64,000 bases of DNA from an uncultured Aquimarina sp. (lineage in GTDB: Bacteria; Bacteroidota; Bacteroidia; Flavobacteriales; Flavobacteriaceae), in NCBI GenBank assembly GCA_947500505.1, contig CANMSL010000003.1, positions 487,576-551,575 of the forward strand, read 5' to 3'. Below, piece by piece: positions 34,704 to 45,741 of this stretch. The notes beneath the pieces were generated by a model, which saw only the letters and a program-made list of their open reading frames with translations, was not told the origin of the DNA and searched no databases. Numbering within the stretch: the stretch's first letter is position 1; each line of letters begins with the position of its first letter. Both the position numbers and the translations under genes were made by a program.

Positions 34704-36551
34704 TTATTTCATTGCCTTAGCCATCACGTGATATCTTGGATCATCAATATCGTGTTCTATAACATTAGCTAATCTGGGAGAAGCTTTAATCATTAACGCC
34801 TGGCATTCTTCGCTTAAATGCTTTACCCGAACATTCTTACCGGCTTCTTCATATTTACCGACTAAATTAAAAATAGCTTCCAATGCAGAATGATCACTGA
34901 CACGTGATTCTATAAAATCAATCTCTACATTTTCTGGATCGTTTGCGACATCAAATTTAGAGTTGAAAGCCTGGATACTTCCAAAAAATAATGGCCCCCA
35001 TATTTCATAAACTTTCGTTCCATCTTCTTTAATATGTTTTCTTGCACGGATTTTTTTGGCATTTATCCAAGCAAAAGCCAATGCAGACATAATTACACCG
35101 GCGATTACTGCTACTGCCAAATCGAAGAAAACGGTTAACAATGAAACAGAAATCAACACTATTGCATCGGTTAACGGAATTTTATTCAATATTCTAAAAC
35201 TAGACCAGGCAAAAGTACCAATCACTACCATAAACATTACTCCTACCAAGGCCGCAATAGGTACTTGTTCAATTAATCCAGACGCAAATAATATAAACAT
35301 CAACAAAGTTACGGCAGCTACAATTCCAGACAATCGGGTACGTCCACCACCTTTGATATTGATAATTGATTGCCCGATCATAGCACAACCACCCATTCCA
35401 CCAAAAAGACCAGTGACGATATTTGCACCTCCTTGCGCAAGACATTCTCTGTTCGAATTACCTCTGGTTTCTGTCAATTCATCAATAAGATTTAAGGTCA
35501 TCAATGATTCGATAAGTCCTATTGCCGCTAATATAACAGCGTACGGTCCAATGAAATATAATGTTTCGAGAGTCATTGGGATTTTATTAAAAATATCAAA
35601 CTGGAATTGAGGCAAACCTCCTTTAAGGCCTTCTCCTCCTCCATCTCTGATAAAACTACCTACTGTAGCGACATCTAATTTACCCAATATCACTATTGCA
35701 GAAACTACAACTATCCCAATTAAGGCTTCAGGTAGTTTTGACGTTGCTTTTAATTTAGGCAGTCCCCACATAATAAACATAGTCAAAAGAACAAGTCCAA
35801 ACATTAGCAACAGTTGGTCTGCAGGAATCCATTTCTTGACCTTTCCTTCTTTCTTTATGGTATAAACCCCGTCTTTTTCGATATTAAAAAGTACTTCTTT
35901 TGTGTTAATATCAAAAACCTGCTTATCATCAACGATATATTTAGTTTCTTTAGTTTCAAAGTCTTCAAACCTGTTACTATTACCGTAAATGTATAAGGGT
36001 TTTTTGGTTGTAAGATCATAAATTAAATCACCTTTAATATCATATTGCTTTAATAAAGAAGATGTTTTATACTTATCCGCTCCAAACACGTCCTTTACCC
36101 CTTCTTTAAACATTCCTAATTGAGAGAGAAAAATTACAATTGCCAAACCATTCACAAATCCCATCATTACCGGATGCGGTATAAGGCGTACAAATTTGCC
36201 AAGCTTAAAAACACCGGCTAACATCTGGATAAAACCCATCAAAATAACTGTTGCAAACAAGTAATATAATCCAAGTTGTTCTCCTGTAGCGCCTTTTGCA
36301 TTCCCTTCTGCAACCAGAGTAACCATAACCACTGCCAATGCTCCGGTAGCTCCCGAAATCATTCCAGGACGCCCACCAAAAATAGAAGTGATCAATCCAA
36401 TCATAAAGGCTGCATATAATCCTACTAAAGGATCTACTCCTGCTACAAATGCAAAAGCAACCGCTTCAGGAACCAAGGCTAGAGCAACGGTTAAACCAGA
36501 AAGAATATCATTTTTGGCATTTGCCACTCTTTTTCTTACAAACTCAGTCAT
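34704..36551 (-). CDS. SulP family anion transporter with STAS domain and an unusual insertion
   Basis: The ATG at 36551 (MTEFVRKRVANAKNDILSG) is preferred over the upstream TTG at 36602 (615 residues). SulP proteins carry sulfate, bicarbonate or other anions. Marks are ALALVPEAVAFAFVAGVDPLVGLY-type text early, GGRPGMISGATGA, GGMGGCAMIGQSIINIKGGG, and a C-terminal cytoplasmic STAS domain (about 500-600). Between helices at about residues 153-243 there is an extra ~85-residue hydrophilic block rich in beta-type text (YIVDDKQVFDINTKEVLFNI) not seen in ordinary SulP proteins. The substrate is not readable; bicarbonate is common in marine relatives. Confidence 0.9.
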   Translation of the reverse strand: MTEFVRKRVANAKNDILSGLTVALALVPEAVAFAFVAGVDPLVGLYAAFMIGLITSIFGGRPGMISGATGALAVVMVTLVAEGNAKGATGEQLGLYYLFATVILMGFIQMLAGVFKLGKFVRLIPHPVMMGFVNGLAIVIFLSQLGMFKEGVKDVFGADKYKTSSLLKQYDIKGDLIYDLTTKKPLYIYGNSNRFEDFETKETKYIVDDKQVFDINTKEVLFNIEKDGVYTIKKEGKVKKWIPADQLLLMFGLVLLTMFIMWGLPKLKATSKLPEALIGIVVVSAIVILGKLDVATVGSFIRDGGGEGLKGGLPQFQFDIFNKIPMTLETLYFIGPYAVILAAIGLIESLMTLNLIDELTETRGNSNRECLAQGGANIVTGLFGGMGGCAMIGQSIINIKGGGRTRLSGIVAAVTLLMFILFASGLIEQVPIAALVGVMFMVVIGTFAWSSFRILNKIPLTDAIVLISVSLLTVFFDLAVAVIAGVIMSALAFAWINAKKIRARKHIKEDGTKVYEIWGPLFFGSIQAFNSKFDVANDPENVEIDFIESRVSDHSALEAIFNLVGKYEEAGKNVRVKHLSEECQALMIKASPRLANVIEHDIDDPRYHVMAKAMK

Positions 36552-36703
36552 AATCAGTCTATTTTGAGGGTGCAAAAATACAGTTATTTTATGTCCTGAC
36601 AAGTAAATTCAATTGCTATTCTAAACATCATATACAACTAAAACGTTATAGAATATCCAAAAATCGTAAATCTTAGTATATTTATCCCTTACACATATCA
36701 TCT

Positions 36704-38449
36704 ATGCGAATTATACTACTCACTATCGGCTTACTAACGTTTATTTCTTGTGATACTTCGAAAAAGAAACATTTAGAAAATACTGATTTCACCACAATTT
36801 TCGAAAAAAGTGGTGGTACTGAAACACCAACTTATACGGAAGTGATTACTTATTATCAGAATCTCTCAGAAGTATATCCGGAAATCAATATTCGAAAAAT
36901 AGGAATGACAGATAGTGGTCATCCTCTGCACATGATTACCTTAAATCTGGATGCAGCGTTTGATTTCGAAAAATTAAGAAAAACCAAACGCATTCTATTA
37001 ATTAATAATGGAATTCATCCAGGAGAAAGTGATGGTATTGATGCTACAATGCTACTTTTTAGAGATATTGCAAAAGGAATTATTGAAGCTCCAAAAAATA
37101 CAGTATTGGTAACAATCCCAATTTACAACATTGGTGGTGCGTTAAATCGTAATACCGGAACTCGTACTAATCAAAATGGTCCTAAAGAATATGGTTTTAG
37201 AGGAAATGCCAGAAATTATGATCTTAATCGGGATTTTATAAAAAATGACACCAAAAATGCACAAACGTTTACGAAGATTTTCCATTTAGTACAACCTGAT
37301 GTGTTTATCGACAATCATGTAAGCAATGGTGCTGATTATCAATATACGCTAACACACTTATTCACTCAACATAATAAACTGAATGGTGCTCTTGGTGATT
37401 TTTTACATAACGAAATGCATCCACAACTAGAAGCTTCCCTTACCTCAAAAAACTGGGATATCACACCTTATGTAAATGTTTGGGGAACCACTCCAGATAA
37501 AGGATGGACACAATTTATGGATTCTCCCAGATATTCCACAGGATACACCACTTTATGGAACACTATAGGAATGATGGTGGAAACTCATATGCTAAAACCC
37601 TACAAACCACGAGTAGAAGGTACCTATGAATTAATGAAATCAATGATTGATATTATTGAAAAAAATGGTAAAAAAATCAGATCACTTCGTGAGCAGGCTT
37701 TTAGGGATTTACCAAATCAAAAAACGTATCCTGTAAACTGGAAAGTAGATACAACCAAGGCAACGACAATTATTTTTAAGGGGTACGAAGGTGAATATTT
37801 AGATAGTGAAATTACAGGAGAAAAACGACTAAAATACGATCAGAACAAGCCTTATTCTAAGAAAGTTAGCTATCAAAACTATTTCTCTTCAACTACTGAA
37901 ATAAGCGTACCTGAAGCTTATGTTATTCCCAAAGGATGGTGGAATGTGATCGATAAATTAGATCTCAATCAAATATCTTATAAGACCTTAAAGAAAGATT
38001 CTACGATATCGGTAGAGGTGTATCATATCAGCGATTACAAAAGCCGAAAAATGCCTTATGAAGGTCATTATTTGCATTATTTAACGGCGGTTGATAAAAG
38101 CACAGAAACGCTAACCTTTCAAAAAGGTGATATCATCATTCCGACTGCTCAAAAAGGATTTCGGTACTTATTGGAAACATTAGAACCTGAAGCTCCTGAT
38201 TCGTTTTTCAATTGGAATTTCTTTGATACTATTTTGCAACAAAAGGAAGGGTTTTCTCCATATGTCTGGGAAGATAGAGCTGCAGAGCTATTGGAGAATA
38301 ACAAAAAACTAAAACAGAAATTCGAAGAAAAGAAAAAAGATACCGCCTTTGCTAAGGATTGGTATACTCAACTAGATTGGATTCATAAACAATCTGATAA
38401 CTATGAGAAAGCCCATATGAGATATCCGGTTTATCGAATTCTGAGATAA
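36704..38449 (+). CDS. M14 family zinc carboxypeptidase, lipoprotein
   Basis: This 581-residue protein starts with a lipoprotein leader (LLTFISC). The M14 core shows NNGIHPGESDG, whose His and Glu bind zinc, the RNYDLNRDF block with the substrate-carboxylate Arg, DNHVSNGADYQY with the third zinc His, and the catalytic Glu in MMVETHMLKP. A ~250-residue C-terminal extension of unknown role follows. M14 enzymes trim C-terminal residues or act on peptidoglycan peptides. It is probably periplasmic or surface-exposed. It converges on the NUDIX gene with an 11-nt gap. Confidence 0.9.
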   Translation: MRIILLTIGLLTFISCDTSKKKHLENTDFTTIFEKSGGTETPTYTEVITYYQNLSEVYPEINIRKIGMTDSGHPLHMITLNLDAAFDFEKLRKTKRILLINNGIHPGESDGIDATMLLFRDIAKGIIEAPKNTVLVTIPIYNIGGALNRNTGTRTNQNGPKEYGFRGNARNYDLNRDFIKNDTKNAQTFTKIFHLVQPDVFIDNHVSNGADYQYTLTHLFTQHNKLNGALGDFLHNEMHPQLEASLTSKNWDITPYVNVWGTTPDKGWTQFMDSPRYSTGYTTLWNTIGMMVETHMLKPYKPRVEGTYELMKSMIDIIEKNGKKIRSLREQAFRDLPNQKTYPVNWKVDTTKATTIIFKGYEGEYLDSEITGEKRLKYDQNKPYSKKVSYQNYFSSTTEISVPEAYVIPKGWWNVIDKLDLNQISYKTLKKDSTISVEVYHISDYKSRKMPYEGHYLHYLTAVDKSTETLTFQKGDIIIPTAQKGFRYLLETLEPEAPDSFFNWNFFDTILQQKEGFSPYVWEDRAAELLENNKKLKQKFEEKKKDTAFAKDWYTQLDWIHKQSDNYEKAHMRYPVYRILR

Positions 38450-38460
38450 GTGTTAGTAAT

Positions 38461-39069
38461 TTACGATAAGTAATCATGTGAAAAAAGCTTTTTTATATTC
38501 GCATAAGAGTTCGTTAGTGCTTCTTTAGCTTTCTTTCTATTTTTCCACTTCACTTTGGTGATTCCCTCATTTTTCTGAGGCACTAGTACCCCATCAAAAT
38601 CAGTTTTCATCTCAAACCAATAGGTTACCTTTAATCGAAATTCTCCATTTCTTTTAAATACATGATATGTTTTGTATAGAAATTTAGTAATTTCTAATCC
38701 GGAAACACCGGTCTCTTCCTCCACTTCACGAATTGCAGCTGTTTCTAAATGTTCCTTTTTTTCGACTTTCCCTTTTGGCAGATCCCACTTCCCATTACGC
38801 TTAATAAATAAAATTTCATTAGCTGTGTTATACACTTTTCCTCCTCCCGCTACCACTACAGGTAATTTAGCAAACAAATGTTCTATAAGCTTATCTTCAG
38901 TTTTGTGATAAAAATGATATTTAGCTTCTTTCCCCTCATCCTCTTTTCTCAAAATATCCCTGATTATTTTAGGAAATTCTACTTCTTTAATATGAATCCT
39001 TTCATAATCCTTAATTTCCTTTTTTGTCGATAGAATAATGGGCGTATTATTCACAAAAACTTTATACAT
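38461..39069 (-). CDS. NUDIX hydrolase
   Basis: The track starts at TTG (39075); the ATG at 39069 (MYKVFVNNTPIIL) is preferred (202 residues). The full Nudix box is visible: GKVEKKEHLETAAIREVEEE followed by TGV. An N-terminal segment of about 75 residues precedes the fold. The substrate (a nucleoside diphosphate derivative) cannot be read. It is divergent from pyrE with only 8 nt between the two start codons, so each promoter must overlap the other gene. Confidence 0.92.
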   Translation of the reverse strand: MYKVFVNNTPIILSTKKEIKDYERIHIKEVEFPKIIRDILRKEDEGKEAKYHFYHKTEDKLIEHLFAKLPVVVAGGGKVYNTANEILFIKRNGKWDLPKGKVEKKEHLETAAIREVEEETGVSGLEITKFLYKTYHVFKRNGEFRLKVTYWFEMKTDFDGVLVPQKNEGITKVKWKNRKKAKEALTNSYANIKKLFSHDYLS

Positions 39070-39072
39070 TTG
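39065..39072 (+). promoter_or_regulatory. Candidate -7 promoter element of pyrE, implying a leaderless mRNA
   Basis: TACATTTG matches TAnnTTTG exactly and ends 5 nt before the pyrE ATG, so transcription would start at or next to the start codon. It also contains the NUDIX start codon on the other strand. No clean TTG -33 box is visible. Confidence 0.5.
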
Positions 39073-39077
39073 CAACT

Positions 39078-39719
39078 ATGATTTTTGATAAAAATACAGC
39101 AAAAAAAACTGCTGAGTTATTGTTGCAAATTAATGCAATTAAATTACAACCACAAGAACCTTTTACTTGGGCTTCAGGATGGAAATCTCCTATCTACTGC
39201 GATAACCGTGTAACGCTATCATATCCGGTTATTCGTAATTTTTTAAGAGAAAACCTGGCTAAATTTATCGAAGAAAAATATGGTAAACCCGACGTAATAG
39301 CTGGTGTAGCCACTGGTGCCATAGGTATTGGAATGCTTGTTGCAGAGCAATTAAACCTTCCATTTATCTATGTTCGTCCGGAAGCGAAGAAACATGGAAG
39401 AAAGAACCAAATAGAAGGGATTGTACCGTCTGGAAAAAATGTGGTGGTGGTAGAAGACCTTATTAGTACTGGAAAAAGCAGCCTTAATGCGGCAAAAGCA
39501 TTAAAAGAAGCAAATGCAAATGTAAAAGGCATGGTTGCAATTTTCAATTATGGATTTGACATAGCTTCAGAAAACTTTGAAGAAGCGGCACTATCTTTGC
39601 ACACCTTAAGCAATTATGAAAATCTTCTGGAACAAGCTTTAGATACTAATTACATTACAGAAGAACAACAAAAAACACTACAAAGCTGGAGAACAAACCC
39701 AGCAGAGTGGAATCAATAA
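39078..39719 (+). CDS. pyrE: Orotate phosphoribosyltransferase
   Basis: This enzyme joins orotate to PRPP in pyrimidine synthesis. It is 213 residues long. Visible are FTWASGWKSPIYCDNR near the start, GVATGAIGIG, and the PRPP loop VVVVEDLISTGKSSLNA. A possible promoter lies so close upstream that the message may be leaderless. The SRPBCC gene follows 13 nt later, so the two are likely cotranscribed. Confidence 0.96.
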   Translation: MIFDKNTAKKTAELLLQINAIKLQPQEPFTWASGWKSPIYCDNRVTLSYPVIRNFLRENLAKFIEEKYGKPDVIAGVATGAIGIGMLVAEQLNLPFIYVRPEAKKHGRKNQIEGIVPSGKNVVVVEDLISTGKSSLNAAKALKEANANVKGMVAIFNYGFDIASENFEEAALSLHTLSNYENLLEQALDTNYITEEQQKTLQSWRTNPAEWNQ

Positions 39720-39732
39720 ATTTTTAACCTCA

Positions 39733-40125
39733 ATGAATTTAGAAAGTCCTACAGTTACTGTAGAAAAAACTCAACAAGAAGTATTTGAATTTTTAACTAA
39801 AGTTGAAAACTTCGAACAATTAATGCCGGAAAGCAAACAAAAATTTGAAAAATTAAGTGACTCTAGATTTCTTTTTCAATTAAAAGGAATGCCGGAAATC
39901 GTCTTAGAACAAAAGGGAAGCACCGAATATTCGACTGTAATTCTTGGTGCAGCTAGTGATAAACTACCTTTTACCCTTACCGCAAACATTGTGGATATCG
40001 ATAATGGTAAAAGTACTACTCAACTTATTTTTGAAGGTCAGTTTAATGCTATGATGGGTATGATGATCAAAAACCCTATCCAAAACTTTATTAATACACT
40101 TAGCGAGAATATTAGCAAACTTTAG
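39733..40125 (+). CDS. SRPBCC superfamily small protein
   Basis: This 130-residue protein has a START/SRPBCC-like pattern: an opening strand ESPTVTVEKTQQEVFEFLTKV, a hydrophobic middle, and a long C-terminal helix (MMIKNPIQNFINTLSENISKL). Such helix-grip folds bind hydrophobic ligands. The ligand is unknown. The position directly after pyrE and convergent with birA appears, from memory, to be conserved in Flavobacteriaceae. Confidence 0.75.
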   Translation: MNLESPTVTVEKTQQEVFEFLTKVENFEQLMPESKQKFEKLSDSRFLFQLKGMPEIVLEQKGSTEYSTVILGAASDKLPFTLTANIVDIDNGKSTTQLIFEGQFNAMMGMMIKNPIQNFINTLSENISKL

Positions 40126-40138
40126 TGTTTTTTTAGTG

Positions 40139-40870
40139 CTAATACAATAATTTCACCTCTTTTAGGTCAAAACTTTGTATTGCTTCATCCTCTAAAAGGA
40201 CCTGCAGTTTACCTGATGAGGTTATATTTTTTATAATACCCACAAAAGCATCACCCTTTATATCTAGAAATGTAGAGGGTTTATTTTTTCTAAAAAGTAC
40301 TGATTCATATTCTTCTTTCAAGCATTTAAAATTTGCAGTATTAAGCAAAGAAATTCGATATTCTAACTTTTTTAATAATATTGATAACACTTCGTTTAAA
40401 TCAAAACTTTTGCCTAATATTTGTTTTAGGGATCCCGCCTGCGGAAGATTGTCAAAACTTTGTTGATTAATATTTAGTCCGACACCTATGATTGCACCAA
40501 ACAAACTGCCATTATTAACAATATTTTCAATAAGTATTCCACATATTTTGGACCTGTCTGACAGAATGTCGTTTGGCCATTTTATAGATAATTTGGGGAC
40601 CATAAAGGTGTTTAAAGTATCATAAACAGCCAGAGAAACTGTCATAGACATATAGAATTGATCTGCAATATTAATTTCATTAATTGGCATAAACACACTA
40701 CAGGTAAGGTTTTCTCCGGGATTACTCTTCCAGATTGTTCCCATTCTTCCTTTACCTTTCAGTTGCCCTTTTGCTACCACACAAACTGGTTTTGTTAATT
40801 GTTTTTCACGGTTCATATCCCTGAGAAAACTATTTGTAGAGTCAATGGCATCAACTTTGATTATATCCAT
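40139..40870 (-). CDS. birA: Biotin--[acetyl-CoA-carboxylase] ligase, short form
   Basis: This 243-residue enzyme attaches biotin to carboxylase lysines through biotinyl-AMP. Marks are IDSTNSFLRD, the biotin/AMP loop KGKGRMGTIWKS, KWPNDIL, and IGVGLNINQ. There is no N-terminal helix-turn-helix, so it is a group I enzyme without a repressor role. A clear client in the window is pyruvate carboxylase (Lys1116). It converges on the SRPBCC gene and is divergent from rsfS. Confidence 0.94.
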   Translation of the reverse strand: MDIIKVDAIDSTNSFLRDMNREKQLTKPVCVVAKGQLKGKGRMGTIWKSNPGENLTCSVFMPINEINIADQFYMSMTVSLAVYDTLNTFMVPKLSIKWPNDILSDRSKICGILIENIVNNGSLFGAIIGVGLNINQQSFDNLPQAGSLKQILGKSFDLNEVLSILLKKLEYRISLLNTANFKCLKEEYESVLFRKNKPSTFLDIKGDAFVGIIKNITSSGKLQVLLEDEAIQSFDLKEVKLLY

Positions 40871-40961
40871 AAAAAAACGATGTGAAAGTTTTTACAAATG
40901 TCTGCAAATACAAACAGTAAAACCATAAAAAGTAATAACTTTACACAAATTAAAAAAATGC

Positions 40962-41333
40962 ATGATTAAAAAAGAAATCGGTACTGATCAATTAATAACT
41001 CAAATCATCAAAGGTATTGAAGAAGTAAAGGGTAATGACATTAGTATATTAGATTTAAGAGAAATTGAAAATACAGTTTGTAATTATTTTGTTATTTGTA
41101 ATGGAACCTCCAATACTCAAGTAAATGCCATTGTTAATTCCATCCAAAAAACGGTTAGCAAATCACTAAAAGACAAACCCTGGCACATAGAAGGAAGTGA
41201 AAATGCAGAATGGGTACTAATTGATTATGTAAATGTAGTTGTGCACGTTTTCCAAAAACAAATCAGAGAATTTTATGATATTGAAGGATTATGGGGAGAT
41301 GCGAAAACAACAACTATCGAAACAAACTATTAA
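40962..41333 (+). CDS. rsfS: Ribosome silencing factor RsfS
   Basis: This 123-residue protein of the RsfS/Iojap family binds L14 and keeps ribosomal subunits apart under poor growth. Marks are DISILDLREIENTVCNYFVI, CNGTSNTQVNAI, WVLIDYVNVVVHVFQ and EFYDIEGLWGDA. ftsH starts 11 nt downstream, so the two form an operon. Confidence 0.95.
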   Translation: MIKKEIGTDQLITQIIKGIEEVKGNDISILDLREIENTVCNYFVICNGTSNTQVNAIVNSIQKTVSKSLKDKPWHIEGSENAEWVLIDYVNVVVHVFQKQIREFYDIEGLWGDAKTTTIETNY

Positions 41334-41344
41334 AAAAAGCATAA

Positions 41345-43291
<1,947 letters not shown>

Positions 43292-43321
43292 TGTATAACT
43301 GTGATTTTTACTAGTAAATTA

Positions 43322-43363
43322 AAAAAATCTTAATCTAATGGAATATTAGGTTAAGATTTTTTT
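43322..43363 (+). terminator. Long-stem terminator after ftsH
   Basis: AAAAAATCTTAATCTAAT pairs with ATTAGGTTAAGATTTTTT (18 bp, one G-T pair) around a 5-nt loop, ending in a T-run. It overlaps the next promoter candidate by one base. Confidence 0.85.
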
Positions 43364-43370
43364 ATCTTTG
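43363..43370 (+). promoter_or_regulatory. Candidate -7 element for the LUD-cdsA-psd operon
   Basis: TATCTTTG matches TAnnTTTG exactly, 39 nt before the LUD gene ATG, placed right after the ftsH terminator. Confidence 0.45.
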
Positions 43371-43409
43371 AGAGTATTGTTAACCCGTAATCCCCGATCG
43401 AATCTAAAA

Positions 43410-44021
43410 ATGAGTCTATTTAGAAGAATATTTTCCTCAAAATCTAAATCAGACCAAAAGAGCAAGGAACGTCACGCTGAAGATCGCAGTAAATACATGC
43501 CAGAAATCAATCTTCCGGTTGATGAAAGCTTTATGATTAATTTCAAAAGAAATGGTGGTAAATTTTTATACTGTGATAATGAAGATGAAGTACTTGATTC
43601 TTTTGATAAAATTCTATTAGAGAATGATTGGTATGAAAAAGACGTGTGCTGTTTCGATATGAGTTTAACACATAAATTTTCAGGTTTTAACCTTAACTTT
43701 ATTAAAAAGTCTCCCGCATCCTTCTTTTTTGCGACTTGCGAATATCTTATTGCTGATAGCGGAGCTATCCTCATCTCTTCTAATCAATTAAGAGAAAAAA
43801 AACTAACCGAGCTACCCGATGACTTTATCATATTAGCATCTACAAGCCAACTAGTTAGTAGTATTGGGGAAGGATTAAAAGGAATTAAAGAAAAAAACAA
43901 AAATTCTATTCCATCGAATATTACTACCATTAAAAATTTCGAACCACAAAAAGAAAAAGACTTCTTAAGTTACGGAAGTAGCTCAAAAAATCTATATTTG
44001 CTGCTGCTGGAAGATTTATAA
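43410..44021 (+). CDS. LUD domain protein (LutC/YkgG-like)
   Basis: The track starts at TTG (43368), inside the promoter element; the ATG at 43410 (MSLFRRIFSSKSK) is the better start (203 residues). LUD domains occur in LutB/LutC lactate-utilisation proteins. The family block YLIADSGAILISSNQLRE and PDDFIILASTSQLVSSIGEG are visible. No lutA/lutB genes are nearby, so a lactate role is doubtful; the position before cdsA-psd instead suggests an unknown housekeeping task. cdsA follows one base later. Confidence 0.82.
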   Translation: MSLFRRIFSSKSKSDQKSKERHAEDRSKYMPEINLPVDESFMINFKRNGGKFLYCDNEDEVLDSFDKILLENDWYEKDVCCFDMSLTHKFSGFNLNFIKKSPASFFFATCEYLIADSGAILISSNQLREKKLTELPDDFIILASTSQLVSSIGEGLKGIKEKNKNSIPSNITTIKNFEPQKEKDFLSYGSSSKNLYLLLLEDL

Positions 44022-44022
44022 T

Positions 44023-44832
44023 ATGAAGGAAATACTTACAAGGTCTTTATCGGGGTTTTTATACATCTCGGTATTATTGATTTCTATATTTATCTCTAAA
44101 TATACCTTCATCGGAATATTTGTAATCTTTGGTTTTATTTGTATTTATGAATTTCAAAAATTAATTCATTTAAAAAAAGCTTGGTTATATCTTGTCTTTA
44201 TTGGATTTATTCTCCTATTCCATATTCCAAATTTTCAAGTTCCGCCATCAGTAACTTTAATCATTTTAGGGCTTACTATAATGACGCAGTCTTTTTTAAT
44301 CCGAGACTTAATCACTATTAGAATAATCCCCATGTATGAGAAAAGAAAATACCGCACTAGTATATTCTATATGATTACCTCTGTTGTATTTCTAACACTG
44401 ATACCTTCTTATAATAGTGAATACAATCCCGTGATGATTGCCGGACCTCTCTTGATGATCTGGACCAATGATACATTTGCTTATTTAGTTGGCAAAAATT
44501 TTGGAAAACATAAACTATTAGAACGTATATCACCAAAAAAGACTATCGAAGGGTTCGCAGGTGGTTTTTTATTTACATTACTTGCGGGTTACATAATAGC
44601 TGTTTATTCTAACACTCTATCACCTATTATTTGGTTGATTATAAGTATAATTATAAGTATTTTTGGTACACTGGGAGATCTTATACAATCCAAGTTTAAA
44701 AGGCAAGCAGGTGTAAAAGATAGCGGATCTATTATGCCGGGACACGGTGGGATTTTTGACCGTTTAGATAGTATTATATTTGCCAGTCCGTTTTTATATG
44801 CATTTTTACAAATTTTAGAGTATGTTCCATAA
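44023..44832 (+). CDS. cdsA: Phosphatidate cytidylyltransferase
   Basis: This enzyme makes CDP-diacylglycerol, the branch point of phospholipid synthesis. It is 269 residues long with about eight hydrophobic helices. The signature SKFKRQAGVKDSGSIMPGHG continues into GIFDRLDS, a full match to the CdsA pattern. Its end overlaps the psd start by 11 nt, a typical coupling of phospholipid genes. Confidence 0.96.
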   Translation: MKEILTRSLSGFLYISVLLISIFISKYTFIGIFVIFGFICIYEFQKLIHLKKAWLYLVFIGFILLFHIPNFQVPPSVTLIILGLTIMTQSFLIRDLITIRIIPMYEKRKYRTSIFYMITSVVFLTLIPSYNSEYNPVMIAGPLLMIWTNDTFAYLVGKNFGKHKLLERISPKKTIEGFAGGFLFTLLAGYIIAVYSNTLSPIIWLIISIIISIFGTLGDLIQSKFKRQAGVKDSGSIMPGHGGIFDRLDSIIFASPFLYAFLQILEYVP

Positions 44833-45469
44833 AGAAGGTTATAAAATTATATCAGTAGCAATAGTGCTTTTTCTAGGTATTAATGCAGCATCCTATGTAG
44901 CAATTCAGGTTGATGAATGGATCATAGCAATATTTTCTGTGACATTAATCTTTTTAATACTAATATTACAATTTTTCAGGAATCCTAAAAGACATACCGA
45001 AATCAATGATACTACTATCGTTGCCCCTGTGGATGGTAAAGTAGTGGTAATTGAAGAGGTATTCGAAAAAGAATATTTTAAGGAAAACAGGCTACAGGTT
45101 TCTATTTTCATGTCACCTGTGAATGTTCACGTAACCAGACACCCGATTAACGGAGAGGTAGTTCTAAGCAAATACCATCCGGGTAAATATCTGGTTGCCT
45201 GGCACCCTAAGGCTTCTGAAGAAAATGAAAGAACAACGGTAGTGATAAAGAATAATTCTGTTGAAATACTTTATAGACAAATTGCCGGTGCATTAGCAAA
45301 AAGAATTGTAAATTATGCTAAGGAAGGTGAAAAAGTAATCCAAGGTTCTGATAGTGGTTTTATCAAGTTTGGTTCCAGAGTGGATGTTTTTTTACCTATC
45401 GGAACGGATCTTAATGTGTCTTTAAACCAAAAAGTTAAAGGAGGAGAAAGTATTATCGCGAATGTCTAG
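44822..45469 (+). CDS. psd: Phosphatidylserine decarboxylase, short (archaeal-type) form
   Basis: This 215-residue pyruvoyl enzyme makes phosphatidylethanolamine. Two N-terminal hydrophobic helices are followed by VAPVDGKVVVIEEV, the MSPVNVHVTRHPINGEV block, and the self-cleavage region FIKFGSRVDVFLP, where the Ser of FGS becomes the pyruvoyl group. It overlaps cdsA by 11 nt and is followed 2 nt later by an acyl-CoA-binding protein gene. Confidence 0.94.
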   Translation: MFHKEGYKIISVAIVLFLGINAASYVAIQVDEWIIAIFSVTLIFLILILQFFRNPKRHTEINDTTIVAPVDGKVVVIEEVFEKEYFKENRLQVSIFMSPVNVHVTRHPINGEVVLSKYHPGKYLVAWHPKASEENERTTVVIKNNSVEILYRQIAGALAKRIVNYAKEGEKVIQGSDSGFIKFGSRVDVFLPIGTDLNVSLNQKVKGGESIIANV

Positions 45470-45471
45470 CT

Positions 45472-45741
45472 ATGACCAACGAGGAATTAAATATCGCTTT
45501 CCAAAAAGCCTTTGAGAAGGCTAGCAATACTCAAGTAGAATTGCCTCCCGATGTGATGTTACATTTCTACGCATATTATAAGCAAGCTACTCATACAGAA
45601 GGGTTTTATACTCCGTCGGGAAATAGTGAGTTAAGAAATGCATTTAAACTCAATGCGCTTTTTCAGGTAAAAAACCTTACTCCAAAAGAAGCTAAATTAA
45701 AATATATAGAATTGGTAAATAAATATATTAACGATATATAA
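45472..45741 (+). CDS. Acyl-CoA-binding protein
   Basis: This 89-residue four-helix protein fits the ACBP family: LNIAFQKAFEKASN, the core MLHFYAYYKQATHTEGF, and AKLKYIELVNKY. The usual Trp of the third helix region is absent (RNAFKLNALFQ). ACBPs carry long-chain acyl-CoA and are common in eukaryotes and patchy in bacteria. The place at the end of the cdsA-psd operon fits a role in acyl supply for membrane lipids. Confidence 0.85.
   Translation: MTNEELNIAFQKAFEKASNTQVELPPDVMLHFYAYYKQATHTEGFYTPSGNSELRNAFKLNALFQVKNLTPKEAKLKYIELVNKYINDI

Noticed and set aside
35056-35610. 184-codon plus-strand ORF opposite the SulP gene
   Set aside because: It is antisense to conserved membrane segments of SulP, with Thr/Ile/Pro-rich shadow text.
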